The notes under the pieces are model-generated. The model made no database searches, was not told the origin of the DNA, and worked only from the letters and a program-made list of their open reading frames with translations. From Burkholderiaceae bacterium (GTDB lineage Bacteria > Pseudomonadota > Gammaproteobacteria > Burkholderiales > Burkholderiaceae_C), in assembly GCA_024235915.1 (NCBI GenBank), contig JACKLO010000014.1, positions 1 through 64,000 of the forward strand: a stretch of 64,000 bases of DNA. The letters run 5' to 3'. Position numbers and translations under genes: made by a program. Below, one piece after another: positions 16,285-23,985 of the stretch (its first letter is position 1; each line of letters begins with the position of its first letter).

Positions 16285-16725
16285 TCAGAAGCCGGGTTTG
16301 GCCGCACTGCCCTGGGGCTGGTGCTGCGGCTGCGCGTTGCCGTCCTCGCCGGCATGGCGATTGCCCTCGGCGCTGCGGCCGCCGGCGATCATCATGTCGC
16401 GGTACTCCTCTTCAGTCATGCCGGTCATCGAGCCCGCCATCTGCTGGAAGCTCTTGCCGTGCGTGGCGCCGAGCTTGGCCAGGAAGTAGATGTTGCCGCC
16501 TTCGCCGATGCAGCGGTTCAGGTCGCGCGCCAGCACGGCCTGCTTCTGTGCCTCGGTCATCGGCCACTCGTCCAGGTAGGCCCGCTGGTCGGCCAGGAAG
16601 CGCTGCCGGTTCTCGGCCTTCATCAGGCTCATGCAGAACTGGTTCAACCAGTAGCCCTTGCGGGACTGGTCGGCGTCGAAGATCGTCGTGCCGGGCACGT
16701 CGAGGTAGGGTTTGTCGAGGGACAC
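16285..16725 (-). CDS. ligA: Protocatechuate 4,5-dioxygenase alpha subunit (LigA/PmdA)
   Basis: A 146-residue small subunit that closes over the active site of LigB. The LigA fold is recognisable from DVPGTTIFDADQSRKGYWLN, the ADQRAYLDEWPMTEAQKQAV helix and GEGGNIYFLAKLGATHGKSF. The last 25 or so residues (Gln- and Gly-rich, after AGGRSAEG) form a disordered tail. It begins two bases after the ligI stop, so translation is likely coupled. Confidence 0.95.
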   Translation of the reverse strand: MSLDKPYLDVPGTTIFDADQSRKGYWLNQFCMSLMKAENRQRFLADQRAYLDEWPMTEAQKQAVLARDLNRCIGEGGNIYFLAKLGATHGKSFQQMAGSMTGMTEEEYRDMMIAGGRSAEGNRHAGEDGNAQPQHQPQGSAAKPGF

Positions 16726-16727
16726 GT

Positions 16728-17642
16728 TCAGACTTCCTCAGGCCAGTACAGGCGCATCGGGTTGTCGACCAGCAGCTTGCGCTGCAGTTCCGCGGTCGGC
16801 GCGATGTGCGGAATGAAATCCACCAGCAGGCCGTCGTCGGGCATGTGGTCCTTCAGGTTGGGGTGTGGCCAGTCGGTGCCCCAGAGAACGCGGTCGGGGA
16901 AGGTTTCGACGACACGGCGCGCAAAAGGCACCACGTCGCGATAGGCGTTCTGCTCGCCATTCAGCGCACGCGGGCCGCTGACGGACAGGCGCTCCGGGCA
17001 GCTGACCTTGCTCCACACGTTCTCATGCTCGCGCATGAACTTCAGGAAGAGCGCGAACTCCGGGCCGTCCAGCGGCTTGCTCACGTCGGGCCGACCCATG
17101 TGGTCGACGACCACGGTGGTGGGCAGGGCGGTGAAGAAGTCCCACAGCTCCGGCAGGTCCACCGCCTCGAAGTAGATGACGACGTGCCAGCCCAGCGCCT
17201 TGATGCGGCCGGCGATCTCCATCAGTTCGTCCTTGGGCGTGAAGTCCACCAGGCGCTTGACGAAGTTGAAACGCACGCCGCGCACGCCGGCGGCGTGCAG
17301 CTCTTCCAGCTCGCGGTCGGTGACGCTGCGCTTGACGGTGGCCACGCCGCGCGCCTTGCCGCCGCTGGCACGGCAGGCGTCGGCCATGGCGCGGTTGTCG
17401 GCACCGTGGCAGGTGGCCTGCACGATGACGTTGCGCGCAAAGCCCAGGTGATCGCGCAGTGCAAACAACTGGGCCTTGCTGGCATCGCAGGGCGTGTACT
17501 TGCGCTCAGGCGCGAAAGGGAACTCGCTGCCGGGGCCGAACACGTGGCAGTGCGCGTCCACACTGCCGGCCGGCAGCTGGAAGCGGGGTTTGCTGGGGCC
17601 GGCGTACCAGTCCAGCCAGCCAGGGGTCTTCTCGAAGCTCAT
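16728..17642 (-). CDS. ligI: 2-pyrone-4,6-dicarboxylate lactonase (LigI/PmdD)
   Basis: Hydrolyses 2-pyrone-4,6-dicarboxylate to 4-oxalomesaconate. A 304-residue amidohydrolase: SVDAHCHVFGPGS places the two barrel His residues at 31 and 33, and VLWGTDWPHPN near residue 257 supplies the catalytic Asp. Like LigI, it lacks the metal-binding residues of most amidohydrolases. ATG 17642 overlaps the upstream oxidoreductase stop by four bases. A much longer open frame continues upstream on this strand, but it runs antisense-like through another frame of the oxidoreductase gene and is not coding. Confidence 0.94.
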   Translation of the reverse strand: MSFEKTPGWLDWYAGPSKPRFQLPAGSVDAHCHVFGPGSEFPFAPERKYTPCDASKAQLFALRDHLGFARNVIVQATCHGADNRAMADACRASGGKARGVATVKRSVTDRELEELHAAGVRGVRFNFVKRLVDFTPKDELMEIAGRIKALGWHVVIYFEAVDLPELWDFFTALPTTVVVDHMGRPDVSKPLDGPEFALFLKFMREHENVWSKVSCPERLSVSGPRALNGEQNAYRDVVPFARRVVETFPDRVLWGTDWPHPNLKDHMPDDGLLVDFIPHIAPTAELQRKLLVDNPMRLYWPEEV

Positions 17643-18592
17643 GTCTTGTGGTCTCGGTTCTGTGGGCGGTCGGCCCCCGCATCCGCCAGGGTGCGGTCGG
17701 CCCCCGCATCCGCCAGGATGCGGTCGGCTTCCATGCGCCAGTCCGCACTGCGGGCGAAGCCCGGTTCGCCGCGGGTGCCGAACAGGCCCGCATCGGCCAG
17801 GTCGGCCACCCAGGCCTGGAGCTCGGCAGTGCCGCTGGCGCTCCAGGGCTCCAGGCCAGCCTCGCGCACGGTGACGGCCACCTCGCGCACCTCCTCGCTG
17901 CGGCGGCGGCCGTGCTCGATGACGCGCTGGAAGAAGTAGCTCGCCTGCTTCTCCCAATCGATGCCGGGGAAGGTCTCCTGCAGGCTGGCGATCACCGCGT
18001 CCTCCACGCCGTAATGGCGGGCGGCGGTGAAGCTTTCGATGACCATGGCCTCCAGGCCCTTGATCATCACGCTGCGGCACATCTTGGTGGCGCTGGCCAC
18101 GCCCAGGCGGGCGTCGTGCACCTTGGGCGCGAAGCCCAGGGCCTGCAAAACCGGCGCCAGCGTCTGGGCATCCGGCCCGCCCAGCAGCAGCGGCACCTTG
18201 ATGCGGTAGGGCGGCACCGAGGTCATCACCGCGCCTTCGACATAACGCCCGCCGGCGGCGTTGACCACGCCGGCGGCGCGGATCTTGGCGCCCGGTGACG
18301 CACTGTTGAAATCGAGGAAATAGGCGCCGGCGGCCATGCCGGGTGCACACGCCTCGGCCACCACGACCGCCTGGCTGGCGGTGACGGCGGAGACCACCAG
18401 GTTGGCACCCTCGACGGCTTCCGCATGCGTGCCCGCCAGCGTGATACCGAACTGCAGCGCGTGTTCGCGCAGCGCCTCGCCGAGTACTCCACGCAGCTTC
18501 AGGTCGTAGGCCGTGACGGCCACGCCCTGCGCGCGCAGGTCTTCCGCCAGGATGCGGCCGACTTCGCCGTAGCCGATGAGGGCGATCTTCAT
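17639..18592 (-). CDS. NAD(P)-dependent oxidoreductase of the 6-phosphogluconate dehydrogenase-like superfamily (DUF1932 type)
   Basis: A 317-residue protein with an N-terminal Rossmann domain (MKIALIGYGEVGRILAEDL) and an all-helical C-terminal domain carrying the KMCRSVMIKGLEAMVIES segment of the beta-hydroxyacid dehydrogenase superfamily. It sits between ligK and ligI and overlaps ligI by four bases, so it belongs to the protocatechuate 4,5-cleavage unit. No step of the established route needs such an enzyme, and no LigU/GalD-type 4-oxalomesaconate tautomerase is seen, so its role is open. The C-terminus carries a short tandem repeat (ADAGADR units). Its start overlaps the stop of a 30-codon open frame. 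Confidence 0.85.
   Translation of the reverse strand: MKIALIGYGEVGRILAEDLRAQGVAVTAYDLKLRGVLGEALREHALQFGITLAGTHAEAVEGANLVVSAVTASQAVVVAEACAPGMAAGAYFLDFNSASPGAKIRAAGVVNAAGGRYVEGAVMTSVPPYRIKVPLLLGGPDAQTLAPVLQALGFAPKVHDARLGVASATKMCRSVMIKGLEAMVIESFTAARHYGVEDAVIASLQETFPGIDWEKQASYFFQRVIEHGRRRSEEVREVAVTVREAGLEPWSASGTAELQAWVADLADAGLFGTRGEPGFARSADWRMEADRILADAGADRTLADAGADRPQNRDHKT
17666..17719 (-). repeat. 27-bp in-frame tandem repeat in the C-terminus of the oxidoreductase
   Basis: Two consecutive 27-base units (17666-17692 and 17693-17719) that differ at a single base near the end, with a partial third unit beyond. Each encodes nine residues of the type ADAGADRxL in the last 20-odd residues of the protein, outside the predicted fold. 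Such repeats arise by slippage, and copy number may vary between strains. Confidence 0.8.
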
Positions 18593-18681
18593 GTCGACCC
18601 CTCGCCGCGCGAGTACGCGCAGCGATCCCCCGAGGGGATGCTCGCTTGCTTGGGGCGGCCCGGCGCTGCGCTCGCGTTCAT
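18589..18681 (-). CDS. 30-residue coupled mini-ORF between ligK and the oxidoreductase
   Basis: An open frame of 31 codons that starts two bases after the ligK stop and ends in an ATGA overlap with the start of the oxidoreductase gene. The peptide begins MNASAAPGRPKQASIPSG. The sequence is GC-rich with an internal palindrome (CCCCTCG/CGAGGGG region) and looks like a dispersed intergenic element. As at dctQ-dctM, the element fills an operon junction exactly without breaking start-stop coupling. No function for the peptide is known. Confidence 0.4.
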   Translation of the reverse strand: MNASAAPGRPKQASIPSGDRCAYSRGEGST

Positions 18682-18683
18682 GG

Positions 18684-19367
18684 TCAGTCGATGTACTTCA
18701 GGCCCGCGGCCGCCAGCGGCTCGCGCATCTTGTACATGTCCAGGCCCAGCACGCCGGCGGCCAGCTTGGCGCGCTTATCGGCTTCGTTGGCTTCGCGCTT
18801 GCTGGCGGCGTCGGCGGTCTTTGCCGCCCAGGCCGCCGGCACGACGACGACGCCGTCGTCGTCGGCCACGATGACATCGCCCGGGTTGACCAGCGCACCC
18901 GCGCAGACCACAGGAATGTTCACCGAGCCCAGCGTGGCCTTGATCGTGCCCTTGCTGCTGATGGCCTTGCTCCAGACCGGGAAGCGCATCTCGGTCAGGT
19001 CGCGCACGTCGCGCACGCCGGCATCGATGATCAGCGCCTTCGCACCGCGGGCCATGAAGGACGTGGCCAGCAGGTCGCCGAAGAAGCCGTCGGTGCATTC
19101 GGCGCTGAGCGCCGCGACGACGATGTCGCCCGGCTGGATCTGCTCCGCCACGACATGCATCATCCAGTTGTCGCCCGGGTGCAGCAGCACGGTGACGGCC
19201 GTGCCCGACACGCGCGCGCCACTGTAGATCGGGCGCATGTAGGGCTGCATCAGGCCGACCCGGCCCTGCGCCTCGTGCGTGGTGGTGGCGCCGATCTCGC
19301 CCAGCCGGTCGGTGGCGACGCGGTCGGCGCGGGTGATGTGGCGCTTGACGATGCCGAGTTCGTACAT
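18684..19367 (-). CDS. ligK: 4-carboxy-4-hydroxy-2-oxoadipate aldolase/oxaloacetate decarboxylase (LigK/PmdF)
   Basis: The last enzyme of the protocatechuate 4,5-cleavage route: it splits 4-carboxy-4-hydroxy-2-oxoadipate into pyruvate and oxaloacetate and can also decarboxylate oxaloacetate. The 227-residue product belongs to the RraA-like class II aldolase family. GDNWMMHVVAEQIQPGD lies near residue 70 and the catalytic Arg-Asp pair is in IIDAGVRDVRDL. The Asp-rich VIVADDDGVVVVPA segment is typical. It begins two bases after the ligJ stop. Confidence 0.94.
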   Translation of the reverse strand: MYELGIVKRHITRADRVATDRLGEIGATTTHEAQGRVGLMQPYMRPIYSGARVSGTAVTVLLHPGDNWMMHVVAEQIQPGDIVVAALSAECTDGFFGDLLATSFMARGAKALIIDAGVRDVRDLTEMRFPVWSKAISSKGTIKATLGSVNIPVVCAGALVNPGDVIVADDDGVVVVPAAWAAKTADAASKREANEADKRAKLAAGVLGLDMYKMREPLAAAGLKYID

Positions 19368-19369
19368 GG

Positions 19370-20398
19370 TCAGAGTCCTTTGGCCTTCAGGGCGGCATCG
19401 AGACGCGGGTAGACGCGCCGCGCATTGCCTTCGTAGATCTGCTGCTTCTGCGCCGGGCTCAGCAGCGTGCTGGCCTCGATGTAGCGCTTGGTGTCGTCGT
19501 AGTTGAAGCCGGTCTCCGGGTCGATGCCGCGCACGGCGCCGATCATCTCGCTGGCGAACAGGATGTTGTCCACCGGGATCACCTTCGTCAGCAGGTCGAT
19601 GCCGGGCTGGTGATAGACGCAGGTGTCGAAGAACACGTTGTTCAGCAGGTGGTCCTTCAGCAGCGGCTTCTTCAGCTCCTGCGCCAGACCGCGGTAGCGG
19701 CCCCAGTGGTACGGCGCGGCGCCACCGCCGTGCGGCACGATGAACTTCAGCGTCGGGAAGTCCTTGAACAGGTCACCCTGCAGCAGCTGCATGAAGGCCG
19801 TGGTGTCGGCGTTGATGTAGTGCGCGCCTGTGGTGTGGAAGCACCCATTGCAGCTGGTGCTCACGTGCACCATGGCCGGGATGTCGTACTCCACCATCTT
19901 TTCGTAGATGGGGTACCACGCACGGTCGGTCAGCGGCGGGCTGGTCCAGTGGCCGCCGGACGGGTCCGGGTTCAGGTTCAGCGCCACGTTGCCATACTGC
20001 TCCACGCACTTCACCAGTTCCGGGATGCAGGTGGCCGGGTCCACGCCCGGGCTCTGCGGCAGCATGGCCGCCGGGATGAAGTGGTCGGGGAACAGCTGGC
20101 TGACGCGGTAGCACAGCTCGTTGCAGATGGCCGCCCAGGTGCTGGAGACCTCGAAGTCGCCGATGTGGTGCGCCATGAAGCTGGCGCGTGGGCTGAAGAT
20201 CGTCAGGTCGCTGCCGCGCTCGCGCATCTTGGCGAGCTGGTTGGTCTCGATGGTCTCGCGGATCTCGTCGTCGGAGATCTTCAGGTCCGAGGCCTTGGGC
20301 ATGGCGGCCGGGTCCTTGATGCCGGCGATCTGCGCGTTGCGCCAGTTCTCCAGCGCCTTCGGGGCCGTGGTGTAGTGGCCGTGGATGTCGATGATCAC
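19370..20398 (-). CDS. ligJ: 4-oxalomesaconate hydratase (LigJ/PmdE)
   Basis: Adds water to 4-oxalomesaconate to give 4-carboxy-4-hydroxy-2-oxoadipate. A 342-residue Zn-dependent amidohydrolase-fold hydratase: the N-terminal DIHGHYTT supplies His6 and His8, VHVSTSCNG and IVPHGGGAAPYHWGR lie in the barrel, and LLFASE-type endings occur as in LigJ (here NILFASEMIG). The start is a GTG at 20398, which overlaps the stop of the upstream gene by four bases (GTGA). No ATG gives a full N-terminus. The neighbouring ligK completes the pathway. Confidence 0.93.
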   Translation of the reverse strand: MIIDIHGHYTTAPKALENWRNAQIAGIKDPAAMPKASDLKISDDEIRETIETNQLAKMRERGSDLTIFSPRASFMAHHIGDFEVSSTWAAICNELCYRVSQLFPDHFIPAAMLPQSPGVDPATCIPELVKCVEQYGNVALNLNPDPSGGHWTSPPLTDRAWYPIYEKMVEYDIPAMVHVSTSCNGCFHTTGAHYINADTTAFMQLLQGDLFKDFPTLKFIVPHGGGAAPYHWGRYRGLAQELKKPLLKDHLLNNVFFDTCVYHQPGIDLLTKVIPVDNILFASEMIGAVRGIDPETGFNYDDTKRYIEASTLLSPAQKQQIYEGNARRVYPRLDAALKAKGL

Positions 20399-21111
20399 GG
20401 GGTCGTCTCCTGGATGAATCCGTCGCGGGCCGGGGCCATGCCGTGACGCTGCTTGGCGGCGTCGGCATCGGGCGAGGCCATGTCGTCCAGCATCGCGCGC
20501 ACCGCATCGCCATTGGGCGACACGGCGGCGACGCCGGCGGAAAAGGTGGTGATGAACTCGGTGCCTGCGGGCAGCAGACCCAGCACGTCGATGCCCGGCA
20601 GGCTCATCAGCTCGCTGAGCTGCTGGAAACCCAGCGCCACGCGGCCTTCGGCGACCAGCTGTCCCACCGGCACGCCGGGCGGCGGCACGACGACGCGCTC
20701 GCGCACGGCATCGGCAATGCCCCAGCGCTCGAACAGCGCGGCCAGGTGGTTGCCGCTGGGGCCGGTGGAATAGCCCAGCGTGGGCGCGGCGAGCACGGCC
20801 TGCTTCAGGGCGGCCTCGGAGGACACATCGGGGTGTGGCGTGCCGGCGCGCACCGCCAGCGCCACTGGCGAGCGCACCAGATCGACGCGGCCTGGCAGCA
20901 CGTGGCCAGCGGCGATGAGCTTGTCCAGCGCATCGGACGCCAGGAACACGACGTCGAAGAACTCGCCGGCCGCCACGCGCTTGGCCGCGTCCACGCCGCC
21001 CACGGACGCGATGGCCGTCTGCACGCCGGTCCTGGCCGTGTAAGCCTGGGCCAGCTCCGCGAGCACGGCGCGGGTGGCCATCGACGAAATGCCGGTGAGG
21101 GTCCCGACCAC
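20395..21111 (-). CDS. Molybdate-binding-protein-like substrate-binding domain protein without signal peptide
   Basis: A 238-residue protein with the fold signature of the ModA-like/type II periplasmic binding proteins: an ISSMATRAVLAELAQAYTARTG opening, then VAAGEFFDVVFLASDALDKL and a Gly/Ser-rich TLGYSTGPSGNHLAAL. The start is GTG 21111, with GGAG six bases upstream. Neither this start nor any longer one gives a hydrophobic signal sequence, so the protein should be cytoplasmic. It is the first gene of the ligJ-K-I-A-B-C unit, next to the divergent LysR gene. A role as an intracellular ligand sink, sensor or enzyme-like binder is possible; I do not know its function. Confidence 0.75.
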   Translation of the reverse strand: MVGTLTGISSMATRAVLAELAQAYTARTGVQTAIASVGGVDAAKRVAAGEFFDVVFLASDALDKLIAAGHVLPGRVDLVRSPVALAVRAGTPHPDVSSEAALKQAVLAAPTLGYSTGPSGNHLAALFERWGIADAVRERVVVPPPGVPVGQLVAEGRVALGFQQLSELMSLPGIDVLGLLPAGTEFITTFSAGVAAVSPNGDAVRAMLDDMASPDADAAKQRHGMAPARDGFIQETTP

Positions 21112-21233
21112 GCTTGTCTCCGTTGGTGTAGGGATGGACGGGCGGATTCTTGGCCGCCAAGTCCCATGCATCAATGCTATTTCTTGTCTAGCTGTCAGAA
21201 CGATTCGGCATGACAATGCGCGCCGGAATCACC
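21112..21233. promoter_or_regulatory. Divergent promoter region between the lig unit and its LysR regulator
   Basis: A 122-base intergenic region, richer in A+T than its surroundings from about 21160 to 21210. It contains a short inverted repeat CTTGG-CCG-CCAAG near 21151-21163 and ATGCATCAATGCTAT just after it, which could hold a T-N11-A LysR box and a -10 element. The divergent layout is the classical one for LysR control of a catabolic operon. Confidence 0.5.
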
Positions 21234-22169
21234 ATGGACCTGAAACAGCTGGAGTACTTCGTGCACGTGGCCGAGCTCGGCAGCTTCACGCGTGCATCAA
21301 CTTTTCTGCGGGTGGCGCAGCCGGCGCTGAGCCGCCAGATCCGCGCGCTGGAGGTGGAACTGCGGCAGACGCTGTTCGAGCGCAACGGCCGTGGTGTCAC
21401 CCTCACCGAACCCGGCAAGCGGCTGCTGGCGCACGGCCGCGGCATTCTGCAGCAGGTGGAACGCGCGCGCCAGGACATGGAGGACGAGCGCGGCGCCATC
21501 AGCGGCCACCTGGCCGTGGGCATGCCGCCCAGCGTGAGCCGGGCCCTGACGGCGCCCTTGGTGGCCGGTTTCCGGGCCCGCTTTCCGAAGGCGACGTTGA
21601 CGGTGGTGGAAGGCCTGTCCACCTACATGCTGGAGTGGCTGCAGATCGGCCGCATCGACTGTGCCGTGGTCTACAACGTCACGCCCTCGCCGGCCATCGA
21701 CCTGGTGCCGGTGCTTGATGAAGCGCTGTACCTCGTTTCGGCCCGTGAGCCGGGGCAGCCGCTGGTGGGGCCGCCGCTGCCCCTGGCCGACCTGGCCGGC
21801 CGTGAACTGGTGATGCCGAGCCGGCCGCATTCGATCCGCATGCTGCTGGAGGCCGCGCTGGTGGCCGAGGGCCGCAAGCCGCGCGTGGGCATCGAGATCG
21901 AGAGCGTCGCGGCCATTCTGGACCTGGTGCAGACCCAGGGCCTGCACGGCGTGCTCACGCTCAACGGCGTGCGCAGCCATGGGCCGGAACAGGCCTTCCA
22001 TGTGCGGCCGCTCGCGCCGGAGCATGGTGGCGGCCGCCTGGTGACCACGCAATGGATCGCCACCTCGGCGCAACGGCCGGGCAGCCCCCTGATCACCCAG
22101 TCCTCGGCGCTGTTGCGCGAGCTGATGCTGGAACACTGGTCGGTGCCCGACGAGCCAATGGCGGGCTGA
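21234..22169 (+). CDS. LysR-family regulator, divergent to the lig/pmd operon
   Basis: A 311-residue LysR-type activator or repressor. The start chosen, ATG 21234, gives the standard N-terminus MDLKQLEYFVHVAELGSFTRAS, followed by the recognition helix segment PALSRQIRALEVEL; an ATG or similar codon eight residues upstream (21210) is also open. The effector domain shows CVVYNVTPSP, ELVMPSRPHSIR and the closing LMLEHW helix. Its divergent position makes it the likely regulator of the protocatechuate 4,5-cleavage genes, with a pathway intermediate as probable co-inducer. That is inferred from context. Confidence 0.92.
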   Translation: MDLKQLEYFVHVAELGSFTRASTFLRVAQPALSRQIRALEVELRQTLFERNGRGVTLTEPGKRLLAHGRGILQQVERARQDMEDERGAISGHLAVGMPPSVSRALTAPLVAGFRARFPKATLTVVEGLSTYMLEWLQIGRIDCAVVYNVTPSPAIDLVPVLDEALYLVSAREPGQPLVGPPLPLADLAGRELVMPSRPHSIRMLLEAALVAEGRKPRVGIEIESVAAILDLVQTQGLHGVLTLNGVRSHGPEQAFHVRPLAPEHGGGRLVTTQWIATSAQRPGSPLITQSSALLRELMLEHWSVPDEPMAG

Positions 22170-22189
22170 CGGCGCTTGGTGACGCTCGG

Positions 22190-22211
22190 TGCCGCCCGGC
22201 GCCGGGCGGCA
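22190..22211. terminator. Perfect 22-base GC palindrome between lysR and the ExeA-type gene
   Basis: TGCCGCCCGGC followed immediately by its exact complement GCCGGGCGGCA lies 20 bases after the LysR stop and 28 bases before the next start. It probably forms a transcription-ending or mRNA-protecting hairpin. There is no T-run, so intrinsic termination is uncertain. Confidence 0.45.
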
Positions 22212-22238
22212 AGCCGCCGGCGGGTATGCTCGCCGCCC

Positions 22239-23984
22239 ATGTACAACGCGCTGTTCGGGCTCACGCAGGACCCGTTCTCGATCGCGCCGGACCCGCGCTT
22301 CCTCTACATGAGCGAGCGTCACCGCGAGGCGCTCGCGCACCTGCTCTACGGTGCGCAGGGCGGTGGCGGCCTGGTGCTGCTGACCGGCGCCGTGGGCGCG
22401 GGCAAGACCACGGTGTGCCGCTGCTTCGTGGAGCAGTTGCCCAAGTCGGTGGACCTGGCCTACGTCTTCAACCCGGCGCTGAGCGTGCCGGAACTGCTGG
22501 CCACGGTGAGCGACGAGTTCGGCCTGCAGGTGCCGCCAGGCGCGTCGCTCAAGGCGCACGTCGACGCGTTGAATGCCTTCCTGCTGCGGCGGCACGCCGA
22601 AGGCCGCAGCTGTGTGCTGGTGATCGACGAGGCACAGAACCTCGCCCCCGAGGTGCTGGAACAGCTGCGATTGCTGACCAACCTGGAGACGGCCACCCGC
22701 AAGCTGCTGCAGATCGTCCTGATCGGGCAGCCCGAATTGCGGGATCGACTGGCCGACCCGGCACTGGAGCAGGTGGCGCAGCGCGTCATCGCCCGCTATC
22801 ACCTGGAGCCGCTGGCGGCCGCCGAGACGCCGGTGTACGTGCGCCACCGCATGGCTGTGGCGGGCCTGAACGGGCCGCTGCCCTTCGACGACGCCGCGCT
22901 GCGCCGCGTCCACCAGCTCACGGGCGGGGTGCCGCGGCGCATCAATCTGCTGTGCGATCGTGCGCTGCTGGGCGCCTATGCGCAGCAGCGCGGGCAGGTG
23001 AGTGCCGCGATGGTGGAGCAGGCGGCACAGGAGGTCTTTGGCTCGCAGCATGGCGCCCAAAGCGCCCAAGGCGCCAGAAGCGCACAAATGGCCACTGCCC
23101 ATCGAACGGTCACGCTCGGGACGGCGGTGGGCCTGGTCGGGGCATTGGCGGCCGCAGGCCTGGCCGGGGTCTGGTGGGGATCTCGCCCGGGCTCGGGGGC
23201 GGCGGAGGCCGGCGTTGGCTCGTCAAGGGTGGTGGCAGCAGCGTCGGCATCGGCGGCCACCGCCTCGGCGCCGGAGGTCTCGCCCGCCATTGCGTTGGCC
23301 GCTGCGCCGCCGGCTTCAGCGCCTGCGCCCACGCCCTTGGTCGATGCCGTGACGCTGGTGGCCGAGCGCGGCTGGCCCGAAACGGACATGGCCTGGCGGG
23401 TGCTGGCCGCTCGCTGGGCCAAGCTGCCTGGAGAGCTGCCCGGCACGTCTGAGACGGGCGTGTGCGACCTGCTGGCCAGGACGGGCGTGGCTTGTTATGA
23501 GGGCAGTGGCACGCTGGCACTGCTGCGCCAGCTCGACCGGCCGCTGTGGCTGGCGTTGCAGTTGGGCGGTGAACATCCAGCCGCCGTGCCCTTGCTGGAC
23601 CTGGGCGAGCGCGAGGCGGGGTTGCTGCTGCCGTCCGGGCCGGTGCGTGTCACCCTGGCCACGCTGGCGGCGCGTTGGACGGGCGATTTCGGCACCCTTT
23701 GGCGTCTGCCACCGGGTGCCGAGGCGGGGCAACGGCTGGCGCCTGGGTCCGCGGCGGCCGATTGGGTGCAAGCGCGGCTTCGCGCGGAACAATCAGGGGC
23801 GCTGCCCGATGATGCGCCGGCACTGGTGAGGGTGCAGGCCTTCCAGCGTTCACAAGGGCTGACCGTCGACGGCCTGGCCGGGCCACTGACCTTGATGCAG
23901 CTCAATCGAGCTGCCGCCGTGGACGAACCGCGGCTGTCGGCATCTGTGCCGGCCAAGTCCGCCGCGGCGGGGGAGGGCCACTGA
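22239..23984 (+). CDS. ExeA/GspA-type AAA ATPase with C-terminal peptidoglycan-binding domain
   Basis: A 581-residue inner-membrane ATPase thought to help type II secretion machinery cross the cell wall. The order is an N-terminal AAA module (MYNALFGLTQDPFSIAPDPRF; Walker A GAVGAGKTT around residue 50; Walker B CVLVIDEAQNL; sensor region GVPRRINLLCDRAL), one membrane helix after TLGTAVGLVGALAAAGLAG, an Ala/Pro-rich periplasmic linker and a C-terminal PG_binding_1-like repeat (VQAFQRSQGLTVDGLAGPLTLMQLN). The next gene, gspB, begins one base after its stop, as in exeAB and gspAB pairs. No other type II secretion genes are in the window. Confidence 0.9.
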   Translation: MYNALFGLTQDPFSIAPDPRFLYMSERHREALAHLLYGAQGGGGLVLLTGAVGAGKTTVCRCFVEQLPKSVDLAYVFNPALSVPELLATVSDEFGLQVPPGASLKAHVDALNAFLLRRHAEGRSCVLVIDEAQNLAPEVLEQLRLLTNLETATRKLLQIVLIGQPELRDRLADPALEQVAQRVIARYHLEPLAAAETPVYVRHRMAVAGLNGPLPFDDAALRRVHQLTGGVPRRINLLCDRALLGAYAQQRGQVSAAMVEQAAQEVFGSQHGAQSAQGARSAQMATAHRTVTLGTAVGLVGALAAAGLAGVWWGSRPGSGAAEAGVGSSRVVAAASASAATASAPEVSPAIALAAAPPASAPAPTPLVDAVTLVAERGWPETDMAWRVLAARWAKLPGELPGTSETGVCDLLARTGVACYEGSGTLALLRQLDRPLWLALQLGGEHPAAVPLLDLGEREAGLLLPSGPVRVTLATLAARWTGDFGTLWRLPPGAEAGQRLAPGSAAADWVQARLRAEQSGALPDDAPALVRVQAFQRSQGLTVDGLAGPLTLMQLNRAAAVDEPRLSASVPAKSAAAGEGH

Positions 23985-23985
23985 G

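Noticed and set aside
17666..17719. CRISPR-like short direct repeats
   Set aside because: Only two full contiguous units, no spacers, and in frame within a protein gene.
17643..18350. Upstream open extension of ligI
   Set aside because: It runs through the oxidoreductase gene in a shadow frame. The lactonase N-terminus is complete from ATG 17642.
20399..21160. Upstream open extension of ligJ
   Set aside because: Shadow of the binding-protein gene. LigJ homology starts at GTG 20398 with the metal-binding DIHGH.
22190..22211. Attachment site or inverted-repeat end of a mobile element
   Set aside because: A single self-complementary palindrome with no partner copy, target duplication or recombinase gene nearby. 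A hairpin is the simpler reading.
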